Origin: Hoeflea sp.
GTDB taxonomy: Bacteria > Pseudomonadota > Alphaproteobacteria > Rhizobiales > Rhizobiaceae
DNA: 48,584 bases
Direction of reading: 5' to 3'
NCBI RefSeq assembly: GCF_014359905.1
Contig: NZ_JACIYP010000035.1
Span: forward strand, 1 to 48,584
The position numbers and the translations under genes are program-made. This document shows, in pieces, positions 10,211-18,657 of this stretch (position 1 is the stretch's first letter; each line of letters starts with the position of its first letter). The notes under the pieces were generated by a model. That model was given only the letters and a program-made list of their open reading frames with translations. It did no database searches and was not told where the DNA came from.

Positions 10211-10627
10211 ATGACCATGATCGAAGCAGTCAATCCGCCGGAGTGGGAGAAGCCCAAGGGCTATGCCAACGGCATGCTCGTCGACGGCGAGCGGCTCTAC
10301 ACCGGCGGCCAGATCGGCTGGAACAAGGACCAGGTGTTCGAGCATCACGATTTCGTCGGCCAGCTGGAGCAGACGCTCGCCAATATCGCGGCCATCGTCC
10401 GGGCCGCTGGCGGCGAGGTTACCGACATCGTCCGGCTGACCTGGTTCATCACCGACAAGGCGGAATACCTGGCTCGCCAAAGAGAAGTCGGCGCAGCCTA
10501 CCGAAAGGTGATGGGCCGGCACTTTCCCTCGATGTCGGTGATTGTCGTTGCTGGCCTGATCGAGGATGCTGCGATGGTCGAGATCGAGGCGACGGCTGAA
10601 ATCGGCAAGTCGCGGAAGGACGTCTGA
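10211..10627 (+). CDS. Rid (YjgF/YER057c/UK114) family protein lacking the catalytic Arg
   Basis: 138-aa protein of the Rid family, which forms trimers. RidA-type members hydrolyse reactive enamines/imines using an Arg in the motif FPAR. Here the aligned position reads FPSMSV, so Met108 replaces that Arg, while the VEIEATA stretch near 123-129 is kept. It therefore resembles the Rid subgroups without Arg. It lies 44 nt after the ligase gene and 3 nt before kynureninase. The pathway makes an enamine (2-amino-5-oxocyclohexenyl-CoA), which makes a Rid protein sensible here, but the missing Arg argues against simple RidA chemistry. Confidence 0.88.
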   Translation: MTMIEAVNPPEWEKPKGYANGMLVDGERLYTGGQIGWNKDQVFEHHDFVGQLEQTLANIAAIVRAAGGEVTDIVRLTWFITDKAEYLARQREVGAAYRKVMGRHFPSMSVIVVAGLIEDAAMVEIEATAEIGKSRKDV

Positions 10628-10630
10628 GCC

Positions 10631-11824
10631 ATGAGCACTTTTTCGACACGGCGGGACCTGTTCGTTTTGCCCGACGGGATCACCTATCTCGACGGCAACT
10701 CACTCGGGCCGCTGCCCAAGGCCGCAGCCGAACGCGCACGGGCAACGATTTCCGACGAATGGGGCCCGATGCTGATCACCGGCTGGACCAGGGCCCACTG
10801 GATGGACCTGCCGGGCCGCCTGGGCGACCGCATCGGCCGGCTGATCGGCGCGCCCGCGGGAAGCACAATTGTCGGCGACACGCTGTCGATCAAGGTCTAC
10901 CAGGCGGTGGCCTCGGCGCTGGAAATGCGCCCCGGGCGCAAAACCGTGCTGTCCGACAGCGGCAATTTTCCGACCGATCTCTACATGGCCAAGGGGCTGC
11001 TCGACAGTCTGGGCAAGGGTCATGACCTCAAGGTGGTTGAGCCCGAGGCGGTGTCGGACGCCATCGACGACAGCGTTGCCGTGGTGATGCTGACGCAGGT
11101 CGACTACCGCACAGGCCGGCTGCACGACATGAAGGCGATTACCGCAAAGGCCCATGCATGCGGCGCGCTGGTGATCTGGGACTTGGCCCATTCGGCCGGT
11201 GCGCTGCCGGTGGACCTGACCGCCTGCAATGCCGACTTCGCCGTCGGCTGCACCTACAAATACCTCAATGGCGGACCGGGCGCCCCGGCCTTCATCCATG
11301 TGCGGCCCGACCTGATCGACCAGGTCCGCCCCGCGCTGTCCGGCTGGCTTGGCCATGCCGCACCCTTCGCCTTCGATCTCGACTACCGTCCGGGCGAGGG
11401 GATCAGCCGCATGCGGGTCGGCACGCCGCCGGTGATCCAGATGGCGGTGCTCGACGCCGCGCTGGACGCGTTCGAGGGGGTCGACATGGACGCGCTGCGC
11501 GCGCGCTCGATCGAGCTTTCCGAGCGGTTCATTGCCGAGGTCGAGGCAGGCTGCAAGGACGTGACGCTCGCGAGCCCGCGCGACCCGCATCGGCGCGGCA
11601 GCCAGGTCTCGTTCCGCTTCCCCGAAGGCTATGCCGCCATGCAGGCGCTGATCGCCCGCGGCATCATCGGCGATTTCCGCGCGCCCGACATCATGCGCTT
11701 CGGGTTCTGCCCGCTTTACAACACATCGGAAGAGGTGAGCTTTGCTGCAACGGCGCTGATCGACATCATCGCAACCGGCGAATGGGACCGGCCCGAATTC
11801 AGGACCCGGAAAGCCGTCACATGA
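10631..11824 (+). CDS. kynU: Kynureninase
   Basis: PLP enzyme of 397 aa that cleaves kynurenine to anthranilate and alanine. The family pattern [13 protein letters not shown] is at 18-30, the PLP Asp/His in WDLAHSAG near 183-190, and the Schiff-base lysine in [11 protein letters not shown] (Tyr209-Lys210). PALSGWLGH and RMRVGTPPV follow. Length and all signature blocks match bacterial KynU. Its stop overlaps the start of the tryptophan 2,3-dioxygenase gene (ATGA). It supplies anthranilate to the CoA ligase encoded just upstream. Confidence 0.96.
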   Translation: MSTFSTRRDLFVLPDGITYLDGNSLGPLPKAAAERARATISDEWGPMLITGWTRAHWMDLPGRLGDRIGRLIGAPAGSTIVGDTLSIKVYQAVASALEMRPGRKTVLSDSGNFPTDLYMAKGLLDSLGKGHDLKVVEPEAVSDAIDDSVAVVMLTQVDYRTGRLHDMKAITAKAHACGALVIWDLAHSAGALPVDLTACNADFAVGCTYKYLNGGPGAPAFIHVRPDLIDQVRPALSGWLGHAAPFAFDLDYRPGEGISRMRVGTPPVIQMAVLDAALDAFEGVDMDALRARSIELSERFIAEVEAGCKDVTLASPRDPHRRGSQVSFRFPEGYAAMQALIARGIIGDFRAPDIMRFGFCPLYNTSEEVSFAATALIDIIATGEWDRPEFRTRKAVT

Positions 11825-12663
11825 GCGAGGGCGGCGACTACGATCCTTCCAGGGAAGGTGCGACGATGAATTTCGACGGGCGCATGTCCTATGGCGACTA
11901 CCTGTGCCTCGACAGCGTGCTCGGCGCCCAGAAAACCCGCACCGATGCCCATGACGAGATGCTGTTCATCATCCAGCACCAGACCTCGGAATTGTGGATG
12001 AAGCTGGCCATTCACGAGATCACCGCCGCGCGCGCCGCCATCCGTGAGGATGCGTTGCAGCCGGCGATGAAGACGCTGGCGCGGGTGTCGCGGATCTTCG
12101 AACAGTTGAACTCCGCCTGGGATGTGCTCAGGACCATGACGCCCTCGGACTACACGCATTTTCGCGCCAAGCTGGGGCAGTCCTCCGGCTTCCAGTCGTT
12201 CCAGTACCGGATGATCGAATATGCGCTGGGCAACCGCAACCATGCGATGATGCGCCCGCACGCGCATGTGCCCGATGTTCTGGCCAGGCTCGAAGCGGAA
12301 CTCGCCCAGCCGAGCCTGTATGACGAGGTGCTGCGGCTGGCGGCGCGGCGCGGGATCGCCATGCCGGAGGAGGTGCTCGCGCGCGATGTCAGCGTCACCC
12401 ACCAGGTTCATGACGGGGTGATCGCCGGCTGGAAGATCGTCTACGAGGCGCCGGAGAAGCACTGGGTGCTCTACGAAGTGGCGGAGAAACTGGTCGATCT
12501 GGAGGACTATTTCCGGCGCTGGCGGTTCAATCACGTCACCACGGTCGAGCGGGTGATCGGGCTCAAGCGCGGCACCGGCGGCACAGGTGGCACTAGCTAT
12601 CTGAGGCGCATGCTGGACGTGGAGCTTTTCCCGGAGCTGTGGCGCGTCCGGACGGAATTGTAG
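11821..12663 (+). CDS. kynA: Tryptophan 2,3-dioxygenase
   Basis: Haem enzyme of 280 aa that opens the indole ring of L-tryptophan to N-formylkynurenine. It starts at the ATGA overlap with kynU. The substrate-site motif [14 protein letters not shown] contains His53; FQSFQYR holds the carboxylate-binding Arg130. The haem ligand is His238 in [14 protein letters not shown], followed by the [11 protein letters not shown] substrate loop. It is the last gene of the operon. No formamidase gene for the next step is visible nearby. Confidence 0.96.
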   Translation: MSEGGDYDPSREGATMNFDGRMSYGDYLCLDSVLGAQKTRTDAHDEMLFIIQHQTSELWMKLAIHEITAARAAIREDALQPAMKTLARVSRIFEQLNSAWDVLRTMTPSDYTHFRAKLGQSSGFQSFQYRMIEYALGNRNHAMMRPHAHVPDVLARLEAELAQPSLYDEVLRLAARRGIAMPEEVLARDVSVTHQVHDGVIAGWKIVYEAPEKHWVLYEVAEKLVDLEDYFRRWRFNHVTTVERVIGLKRGTGGTGGTSYLRRMLDVELFPELWRVRTEL

Positions 12664-12699
12664 GCCGCGTTTCTTTCGCAAACGCAATATGTTTTAGCC

Positions 12700-12727
12700 T
12701 TGAAAGATTTATCGGGTTCGATAGTCT
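12700..12727 (+). promoter_or_regulatory. Promoter of the cupin/Liv transporter operon
   Basis: TTGAAA (12700-12705), 16-nt spacer, TAGTCT (12722-12727), in the 150-nt gap 12664-12813. The -35 box lies in ATGTTTTAGCCTTGAAA (12689-12705), which matches 2936-2952 upstream of the tryptophan operon except at a few positions. No terminator is visible after the tryptophan dioxygenase gene, so read-through from upstream may also contribute. Confidence 0.55.
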
Positions 12728-12813
12728 CATATGGCCGTCGATCCTTAGGGGAATGGAGCTCCCCCGATCCCGATCCAGGGTCGCGACGGCGGAACCGGTT
12801 CTTGGAGAGAAGT

Positions 12814-13905
12814 GTGGACACACGCGCGGAAATCAGATTGCCGACCAGCGAATTGCGCGACGACCTGCCGTTTTACACAAAGACGCTGAAGATGCGTCTC
12901 GACATGATCTATCCCGCCGACGACCCGGAAGTGGCGGTGCTGTCGGGGCATGGCCTGCGCATCCGCATCCAGAAGGGTGCCCCCGAGGCGCCCGGAACGC
13001 TGCGCATTCTCACCGAGGATCCGGACGGTTTTGCGGGAGGACAGCGCGAGCTGATCGCGCCCAACGGGACACGCATCGAGATCGACGAGTTGAACCCGCC
13101 GCTGGTGATGCCCCAGACCCAGCATGCCTTCGTGGTCCGGCGATTGGCCGACCAGGCGCCCTGGGTCATCGGCCGCGCCGGCATGGAGTACCGCGACCTG
13201 GTGCCCTCGCGGCTTGGCGGCGCGATGATCGCTTCGCATATCCGCGTGCCCGACGGGCCGGTGCCCGATATGGTGCATTTCCACAAGGTCGGCTTCCAGC
13301 TGATCTTCTGCATCCATGGCTGGGTCGACGTGCTGTACGAGGACCAGGGCGGGCCGCGAAGGCTGCATGCGGGCGATTGCTTCATCCAGCCGCCGCAGAT
13401 CCGTCACAAGGTGCTGCACGCCGCAGACGGCATCGAGGTGATCGAGATCGGCGTGCCGGCCGAGCACGTGACCGAGATCGATCATGACATGGACCTGCCG
13501 ACGCCGCACGAGCGCCCCGAGCGCGAATGGGACGGACAGCGCTTCGTGCACAGCCTGGCCAAGGACGGCGTCTTCAAGCCGTTCCGGGTGCCCGGCTTCG
13601 AGGCGCGCGACACCACCATCAACGCCAACACCAAGGGCGTGGCTTCGGTGATGGTGGCGCGGCCTGCCGGTGAAGCCGTTCCGGTGTGGACGCGGCATCA
13701 CGGCGATATCCTGTTCAACTTCGTGATGTCGGGCAGCATGGTTCTGGAAGGCGAGGGCAAGGCGCCCTACCGTCTTGAAAAAGGTGACGCATTCGTCATT
13801 CCGCCGCGGATGGCGACGCGCTACAGTGAGCCGACCGAAGACCTCCAGTTGCTGGAGGTGACCCTTCCCGGTTCGTTTGAAACCGAGGTCGTGGAGACGA
13901 TCTGA
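12814..13905 (+). CDS. VOC-cupin-cupin protein of unknown function
   Basis: 363 aa, read from a GTG at 12814 with GGAGAG 4 nt upstream. Residues 1 to about 70 (SELRDDLPFYTKTLKMRLD, then VAVLSGHGLRIRIQ) look like half of a glyoxalase/VOC module. Residues about 130-215 form a cupin with HFHKVGFQ (His155, His157, Gln162) and His198 in PPQIRHKVL, so a plausible metal site. Residues about 260-350 form a second cupin with RHHGD (His295/296), but its distal His is absent (PPRMATRY), so it is probably not a metal site. It leads the transporter operon and shares a control element with the tryptophan operon. A dioxygenase, isomerase or hydrolase role is possible; none can be assigned. Confidence 0.8.
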   Translation: MDTRAEIRLPTSELRDDLPFYTKTLKMRLDMIYPADDPEVAVLSGHGLRIRIQKGAPEAPGTLRILTEDPDGFAGGQRELIAPNGTRIEIDELNPPLVMPQTQHAFVVRRLADQAPWVIGRAGMEYRDLVPSRLGGAMIASHIRVPDGPVPDMVHFHKVGFQLIFCIHGWVDVLYEDQGGPRRLHAGDCFIQPPQIRHKVLHAADGIEVIEIGVPAEHVTEIDHDMDLPTPHERPEREWDGQRFVHSLAKDGVFKPFRVPGFEARDTTINANTKGVASVMVARPAGEAVPVWTRHHGDILFNFVMSGSMVLEGEGKAPYRLEKGDAFVIPPRMATRYSEPTEDLQLLEVTLPGSFETEVVETI

Positions 13906-13976
13906 GCGCTTTTTGAAGGCAGCCCGCGGGGGCGCTCACACAACATAGGGCCATGGAAAACAATGGGAGCAGTAAC

Positions 13977-15179
13977 ATGAAAACAACACCATATGCATTG
14001 GCTGTCGCGGCTCTGCTCGCGTCCGGCGCGTCAACGCTGGCCGCAGACACCAAGGTCGGCGTCCTGATGGACATCACCGGTCCGATCGCAAGCTTCATTC
14101 CGCCGTTGCAGAACGCCGCCAACCTGGCCTTCAGCCAGGTCAATGAGCAGGGCGGCCTGCTCGACGGGCAGGCCGTGGCGGTCTATGGCGACACCACCGG
14201 CTCCTCGCAGGGCGCGGTCGACGCCGCGGGCAAGCTGATCAACATCGAAAACGTGCCGATCATCATGGGTGCGCTGATGTCGGGGACGACGATCTCCTCT
14301 GCCGAGGCCGCCGCAATCCCGGCCGGCGTCGTGCAGATCTCGCCCACCGCCACATCGCCGGCGATGACAGACATCGACGACAATGACCTGCTGTACCGGA
14401 TCGTGCCTTCGGACAATTTCCAGGGCAAGGTTCTCGCCAAGATGGTCATGGACGAGGGCCTCAAGAAAGTGGCCGTCACCTATGTCAACAACGACTACGG
14501 CGTCGGCATCGGCGGCACCTTTATCGAGGCCTACAAGGCGCTCGGCGGCGAAGTTGTGGCCGAGGTCAAGCATGAGGAGAAGAAGAACTCCTACCGATCT
14601 GAACTGGCGACACTTTCCAAGGCTGGTGGCGATGCGCTCGTGGTCATCGCCTATGCCGGCGATTCGGGCAGCAAGATCGTCAAGCAGGCGATCGAGGGTG
14701 GGCTTTTCACCAAGTTCGTCGGCACCGACGGTCTGCGCGACGAAGGGTTGATCGCCGATATCGGCGCGGAAGCGCTGGCGACTTCCTTCTTCTCTGCGCC
14801 GACATCGCCTGCGGACAACCCCAACCAGGCCAAGCTGCATGAACTCTACACCGCGGCTTACAACGAGCCAGCCGACAAGCCGTTCGTCGACCAGACCTAC
14901 GACGCCACCTTCTTGGCGTTGCTCGCCATCGAACAGGCCGGATCGGCTGACCGCGCCAAGATGGCGGAAGCCTTGCGCGCGGTTGCGTCTGCGCCTGGCG
15001 AAAAGGTCGGTCCCGGCGAATGGGAAAAGGCCAAGGCGCTGATCGCGGAAGGCAAGGACATCGATTACGATGGCGCCGGCGGCTCCTATGACTTCGACGA
15101 AAACGGCGATGTCGCCGGCTTCATCGGCAAGTTCGTGGTGGATGGCGAAGTCTACAAGCAGATCGCCATCGTCGAGTGA
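13977..15179 (+). CDS. Branched-chain-type ABC transporter substrate-binding protein (LivK-like)
   Basis: Periplasmic binding protein, 400 aa. The ATG at 13977 (MKTTPYAL) is chosen over 13953 because it gives a clean Sec signal peptide of about 24 residues ending near STLAADTK and has GGGAG upstream. The mature protein begins KVGVLMDITGPIASF, the peripheral-binding-protein fold of the HAAT family. The C-terminal part contains an acidic DIDYDGAGGSYDFDENGD segment typical of these receptors. It lies 71 nt after the cupin gene and is followed by a stable hairpin before livG. Given co-regulation with tryptophan catabolism, the ligand may be tryptophan, kynurenine, anthranilate or a related aromatic (inference). 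Confidence 0.92.
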   Translation: MKTTPYALAVAALLASGASTLAADTKVGVLMDITGPIASFIPPLQNAANLAFSQVNEQGGLLDGQAVAVYGDTTGSSQGAVDAAGKLINIENVPIIMGALMSGTTISSAEAAAIPAGVVQISPTATSPAMTDIDDNDLLYRIVPSDNFQGKVLAKMVMDEGLKKVAVTYVNNDYGVGIGGTFIEAYKALGGEVVAEVKHEEKKNSYRSELATLSKAGGDALVVIAYAGDSGSKIVKQAIEGGLFTKFVGTDGLRDEGLIADIGAEALATSFFSAPTSPADNPNQAKLHELYTAAYNEPADKPFVDQTYDATFLALLAIEQAGSADRAKMAEALRAVASAPGEKVGPGEWEKAKALIAEGKDIDYDGAGGSYDFDENGDVAGFIGKFVVDGEVYKQIAIVE

Positions 15180-15204
15180 CCCTGCCTGATCCAGCATAGC
15201 AATG

Positions 15205-15231
15205 GTCCCTCCCTGGTCTCCGGGGAGGGAC
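15205..15231 (+). terminator. Stem-loop after the binding-protein gene
   Basis: Perfect 9-bp stem GTCCCTCCC / GGGAGGGAC with a 9-nt loop, then CTTTCAC; the T-run is short. It starts 26 nt after the binding-protein stop and 110 nt before livG. Such a partial terminator or 3' RNA-stabilising hairpin would keep binding-protein mRNA in excess over the membrane components. The rest of the 135-nt gap holds a second small stem (GCGGCC-AAACG-GGCCGC, 15284-15300) just before the livG ribosome-binding site. Confidence 0.6.
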
Positions 15232-15314
15232 TTTCACAAAGCGCGAGCCATCGGACCGAGACCGGTCACGAAAGGCATCGCCAGCGGCCAAACGGGCCGC
15301 GACAAGGGGCGCAG

Positions 15315-16088
15315 ATGATTTCAGTCGACCATGTGAAGGTGAGTTATGGCGGCCCCAATGTCGTCGATGACGTCAGCTTTGCCATTCCCGCAGGCCGGAT
15401 CACCGGGCTGATCGGCCCCAACGGCGCGGGCAAGACCACGATGTTCAATGCGATTGCCGGCCATGTCGCGCTTGCCGGAGGCCGGATCCTGCTTGAAGGC
15501 AAGGACATCACCGGGCTCAAGCCGCACCAGCGCGCGGCGCGCGGTCTGGCGCGCACCTTCCAGATCCCGCACGAGTTTTCCCAGCTCACGGTGATCGAGA
15601 ACTTCATGGCGGCTGCCGCGACGCCGGCCGGCGAGAACGTGTTCAACGTCATCTTCCGCCGCGGCCGTTTCGCCGAGGAAGAGGAAAGGACCTATCGCGC
15701 CGCGCGCGACATGGTGACATTCCTCGAAATAGAGCAGGTCAAGGACGAGAAGGCCGGCAATCTGTCGGGCGGCCAGAAGAAGCTTCTGGAACTCGGCCGG
15801 GCGCTCATGCAAAAGCCCAAGATCATTCTGCTCGACGAAATCGGCGCGGGCATCAACCGCACGCTGCTTGCCAAGATCTCGGACAAGATCCTGCATCTCA
15901 ACAAGGAGCAGGGCCTGACCTTCTGCCTGATCGAGCACGATCTCGACTATGTCTCCAAACTCTGTGACGAGGTGATCGTGATGGCCCAGGGCCAGCTTCT
16001 GATGGAGGGCACGGTGGACGAGGTGCGCCAGGACGCGCGCGTCATCGAAGCCTATTTCGGCGGCGGAAAATACGAGGCAAGGCCATGA
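15315..16088 (+). CDS. ABC transporter ATP-binding protein (LivG-like)
   Basis: 257-aa ATPase of a HAAT importer. Walker A GPNGAGKTT is near residue 38, the signature LSGGQKKLLELGRAL near 152, Walker B IILLDEIGAGIN near 175, and the switch His in LIEHDLDYVSKL. The extended C-terminus (DARVIEAYFGG) is the LivG hallmark. It overlaps livF by ATGA. AAGGGG stands before the start. Confidence 0.94.
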   Translation: MISVDHVKVSYGGPNVVDDVSFAIPAGRITGLIGPNGAGKTTMFNAIAGHVALAGGRILLEGKDITGLKPHQRAARGLARTFQIPHEFSQLTVIENFMAAAATPAGENVFNVIFRRGRFAEEEERTYRAARDMVTFLEIEQVKDEKAGNLSGGQKKLLELGRALMQKPKIILLDEIGAGINRTLLAKISDKILHLNKEQGLTFCLIEHDLDYVSKLCDEVIVMAQGQLLMEGTVDEVRQDARVIEAYFGGGKYEARP

Positions 16089-16804
16089 GCGCGCTGCTTT
16101 CGGTCAGGGGACTGACCGCCGGCTATGGCGGCGTGCCAATCATCGAGGACATCAACCTCGATGTCGCCGAGCACGAGATCGCGGTCATCATCGGCCCCAA
16201 CGGCGCCGGCAAGTCGACCCTGCTCAAGACCATCTTCGCGCTGACGGCCCGCTCCGAGGGCGATATCTCGTTTTCGGGCAAGGATATCACCGGGCTCAAG
16301 ACCGCGCAGTTGGTGCCGCTGGGCATCTCCATGGTGCCGCAGAGCCGCAACGTGTTTCCGACCCTGTCGGTGGACGAGAACCTCGATGTCGGCACCTATG
16401 CCGCGCCGCCCAAGGACAAGGCTGCGGTGCGCGAGAGCGTGCTGGCGCTGTTTCCCGACCTCAGGGACAAGCTCGGCCAGGCGGCGGGCGAACTCTCGGG
16501 CGGTCAGCGGCAGATGGTGGCGATGGGCCGGGCGCTGATGAGCGAGCCGAAGCTGCTGCTGCTCGACGAGCCCACGGCGGGCCTGTCGCCCGCCTATCTC
16601 GAGATCATTTTCGATCTGCTGCTCAACATCCGCAAGCGCGGGGTGACCATCCTGATGGTCGAGCAGAACGCCAAGCAGGCGCTGCGCATCGCCGACAATG
16701 GCCACGTGCTGGTCAGCGGCAGGAATTTCGTATCAGGGACGGGAGAGGCGCTGCTCGACGATGATGCGGTGCGCCGGTCCTTCCTCGGGGGTGCCTCGGC
16801 ATGA
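16085..16804 (+). CDS. ABC transporter ATP-binding protein (LivF-like)
   Basis: 239-aa partner ATPase. Walker A GPNGAGKST is near residue 39, the signature LSGGQRQMVAMGRAL near 138, Walker B LLLLDEPTAGLSP near 158, and MVEQNAKQAL holds the Q/H region. MVPQSRNVFPTLSVDENLDVG is the usual LivF Q-loop block. ATGA overlaps at both ends show tight translational coupling with livG and livH. Confidence 0.94.
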   Translation: MSALLSVRGLTAGYGGVPIIEDINLDVAEHEIAVIIGPNGAGKSTLLKTIFALTARSEGDISFSGKDITGLKTAQLVPLGISMVPQSRNVFPTLSVDENLDVGTYAAPPKDKAAVRESVLALFPDLRDKLGQAAGELSGGQRQMVAMGRALMSEPKLLLLDEPTAGLSPAYLEIIFDLLLNIRKRGVTILMVEQNAKQALRIADNGHVLVSGRNFVSGTGEALLDDDAVRRSFLGGASA

Positions 16805-17691
16805 TCGACTTCATCAATCTGTATCTGGTTCCCGGTCTTGCCATCGGCAGCGTCTATGCGCTGGGCGCGGTGGGGATCTCGATGATCTTCGGGATCCTGA
16901 GGTTTGCGCATTTCGCCCATGGCGATCTGATGACCATCGGCGGCTACGGCGTGCTGACGGCCGTCTGGTTCATCCCGGTGCATCCGCTGTTGTTGCTGCC
17001 CTTCGGCATTGCGCTGGCGATCGTGTCGGCGCTTGCGGTGGACCGGTTCTTCTACAAGCCGCTCCGGCAATTGCCGACAATCTACACGGTGATCGCCTCC
17101 TTCGGCGTGGCGCTGATCTTCCGGTCGCTCGCGCAATTGTTCTGGAGTTCGGGCAATCAGGTGTTCACCTCGGGGGTGCGCATGCCGATGGTGCTGTTCG
17201 ACACCTTCCGGATCTCCGAGCTGCACATGCAGGTGATCATTCTGACGGTCATCATCGCCGTCGCGCTGCACTTCTTCCTGACCCGCTCGAAGCTCGGCCG
17301 GGCGATGCGCGCTGTTTCCGACGAGCCGGAACTGGCCGCCGTCGCCGGCCTCGACACCGAACGCGTGGTCCGCTGGACCTGGGTGATCGGCGCGTCCCTT
17401 GCCGCCACCGCAGGCGTGTTTGCCGGCATGGACACCTCCATGCATCCCAATCTGGGCTGGAACCTGCTTCTGGCGATGTTCGCAGCCGCCGTGCTCGGCG
17501 GCATCGGCAAGCCGATGGGCGCCATTGCCGGCGGTTTCATCATCGGCATTGCCGAGGAAACCGTGACCTATACCTGGCTCAGCGATGAAGCGCTGATCTC
17601 GCCGTCCTACAAATCCGCCGTGGCCTTCTTCATCATGGTGGCGCTGCTGCTGTTCCGGCCGCAGGGCCTGTTCAAGGGGAGGCTTCTGTAA
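16801..17691 (+). CDS. Branched-chain-type ABC transporter permease (LivH-like)
   Basis: 296-aa inner-membrane permease with about eight hydrophobic segments. It begins MIDFINLYLVPGLAIGSVYALGAVG, the LivH signature. The EAA-like coupling segment is RAVSDEPELAAVAGLDTERV. It overlaps livF (ATGA) and livM (TAATG). Together with LivM it forms the translocation channel. Confidence 0.94.
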   Translation: MIDFINLYLVPGLAIGSVYALGAVGISMIFGILRFAHFAHGDLMTIGGYGVLTAVWFIPVHPLLLLPFGIALAIVSALAVDRFFYKPLRQLPTIYTVIASFGVALIFRSLAQLFWSSGNQVFTSGVRMPMVLFDTFRISELHMQVIILTVIIAVALHFFLTRSKLGRAMRAVSDEPELAAVAGLDTERVVRWTWVIGASLAATAGVFAGMDTSMHPNLGWNLLLAMFAAAVLGGIGKPMGAIAGGFIIGIAEETVTYTWLSDEALISPSYKSAVAFFIMVALLLFRPQGLFKGRLL

Positions 17692-18635
17692 TGGAGATGA
17701 CCGGCCTGTTCTTCTATCTCGTCAGCGTCTTGATCGCCGGCGGAATCTATGCGGTGCTGTGCCTGGCGCTCAATGTGCAATGGGGCATGGGCGGCCTTTT
17801 CAATGCGGGCATCGCCGGGTTCTTCGCCGTCGGCGCCTATGCTTCGGCGATCGTCACCACGGCGGCCTCTGACAAGCATCTGGGCGGCTTCGGGCTTCCG
17901 ATTCCGCTCGGGCTCGCCGCGGCGATGATCGTGGCCGGCGTCACCGGCTGGATCGTGGCTAAGATCTGCGTTCGGCTGAAGAGCGACTACCTGGCGATGG
18001 CCTCGGTCGGCATCGCCGAGATCTTGAGGCTGGTGATCGTCAACGAATCCTGGCTCACCAATGGCAGCCTCGGCATTTCCGGCGTGCCGCGCCCGTTCGG
18101 CGATCTGGTGCAGGGGCGGTCGGCGGATCTCGTCTATCTCGCCGTCGTGTGGTTCTGCGTGCTCTGCGTCTACATCCTGTGCCAGCGGCTCTATGTGAGC
18201 CCCTGGGGGCGCACGCTCCGCGCGATCCGCGACAACGAGGATTCGGCGCGCGCGGCGGGCAAGGACGTCGACTGGTTCCGGGTGCAGACCTTCGTCATCG
18301 GCTGCGCCATCATGGGGCTCGCCGGCGGGCTGTCGGCGCATTACTTCAAGTTCCTGTCGCCGTCGGCAACCGAGCCGCTGCTGGTCACGTTCCTGGTCTG
18401 GGTGATGCTGATGGCCGGCGGCTCGGGCAACAACCGCGGCGCCATCCTCGGCGCGCTGGCGATCTGGTTCATCTGGTCGGCGACGGAAATTCTCACCAGC
18501 CGGCTGCCGCCCGAATGGATCACGCGGTCGTCCTATATCCGCATGCTGCTGGTCGGGCTGCTGCTGCAATTCGTGCTGCAGAAGTTCCGCTCCGGCCTGA
18601 TGCCCGAGAAATCGCCGAAAATCAGATCCGACTAA
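17691..18635 (+). CDS. Branched-chain-type ABC transporter permease (LivM-like)
   Basis: 314-aa second permease. LNVQWGMGGLFNAGIAGFFAVGAY and the coupling motif RAIRDNEDSARAAGKDV are typical of LivM. It starts on the last base of the livH stop codon and is the last gene of the transporter operon. The short C-terminal tail (QKFRSGLMPEKSPKIRSD) faces the cytoplasm. The gene converges on the thioesterase gene with a 22-nt gap that shows no strong terminator. Confidence 0.93.
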   Translation: MEMTGLFFYLVSVLIAGGIYAVLCLALNVQWGMGGLFNAGIAGFFAVGAYASAIVTTAASDKHLGGFGLPIPLGLAAAMIVAGVTGWIVAKICVRLKSDYLAMASVGIAEILRLVIVNESWLTNGSLGISGVPRPFGDLVQGRSADLVYLAVVWFCVLCVYILCQRLYVSPWGRTLRAIRDNEDSARAAGKDVDWFRVQTFVIGCAIMGLAGGLSAHYFKFLSPSATEPLLVTFLVWVMLMAGGSGNNRGAILGALAIWFIWSATEILTSRLPPEWITRSSYIRMLLVGLLLQFVLQKFRSGLMPEKSPKIRSD

Positions 18636-18657
18636 CGGTAGCCTTTCCCGGACGGCG

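Noticed and set aside
13904..13937. GAGCGC/GCGCTC arms after the cupin gene as a terminator
   Set aside because: Arms of only 6 bp with a 22-nt spacer and no T-run; too weak to claim.
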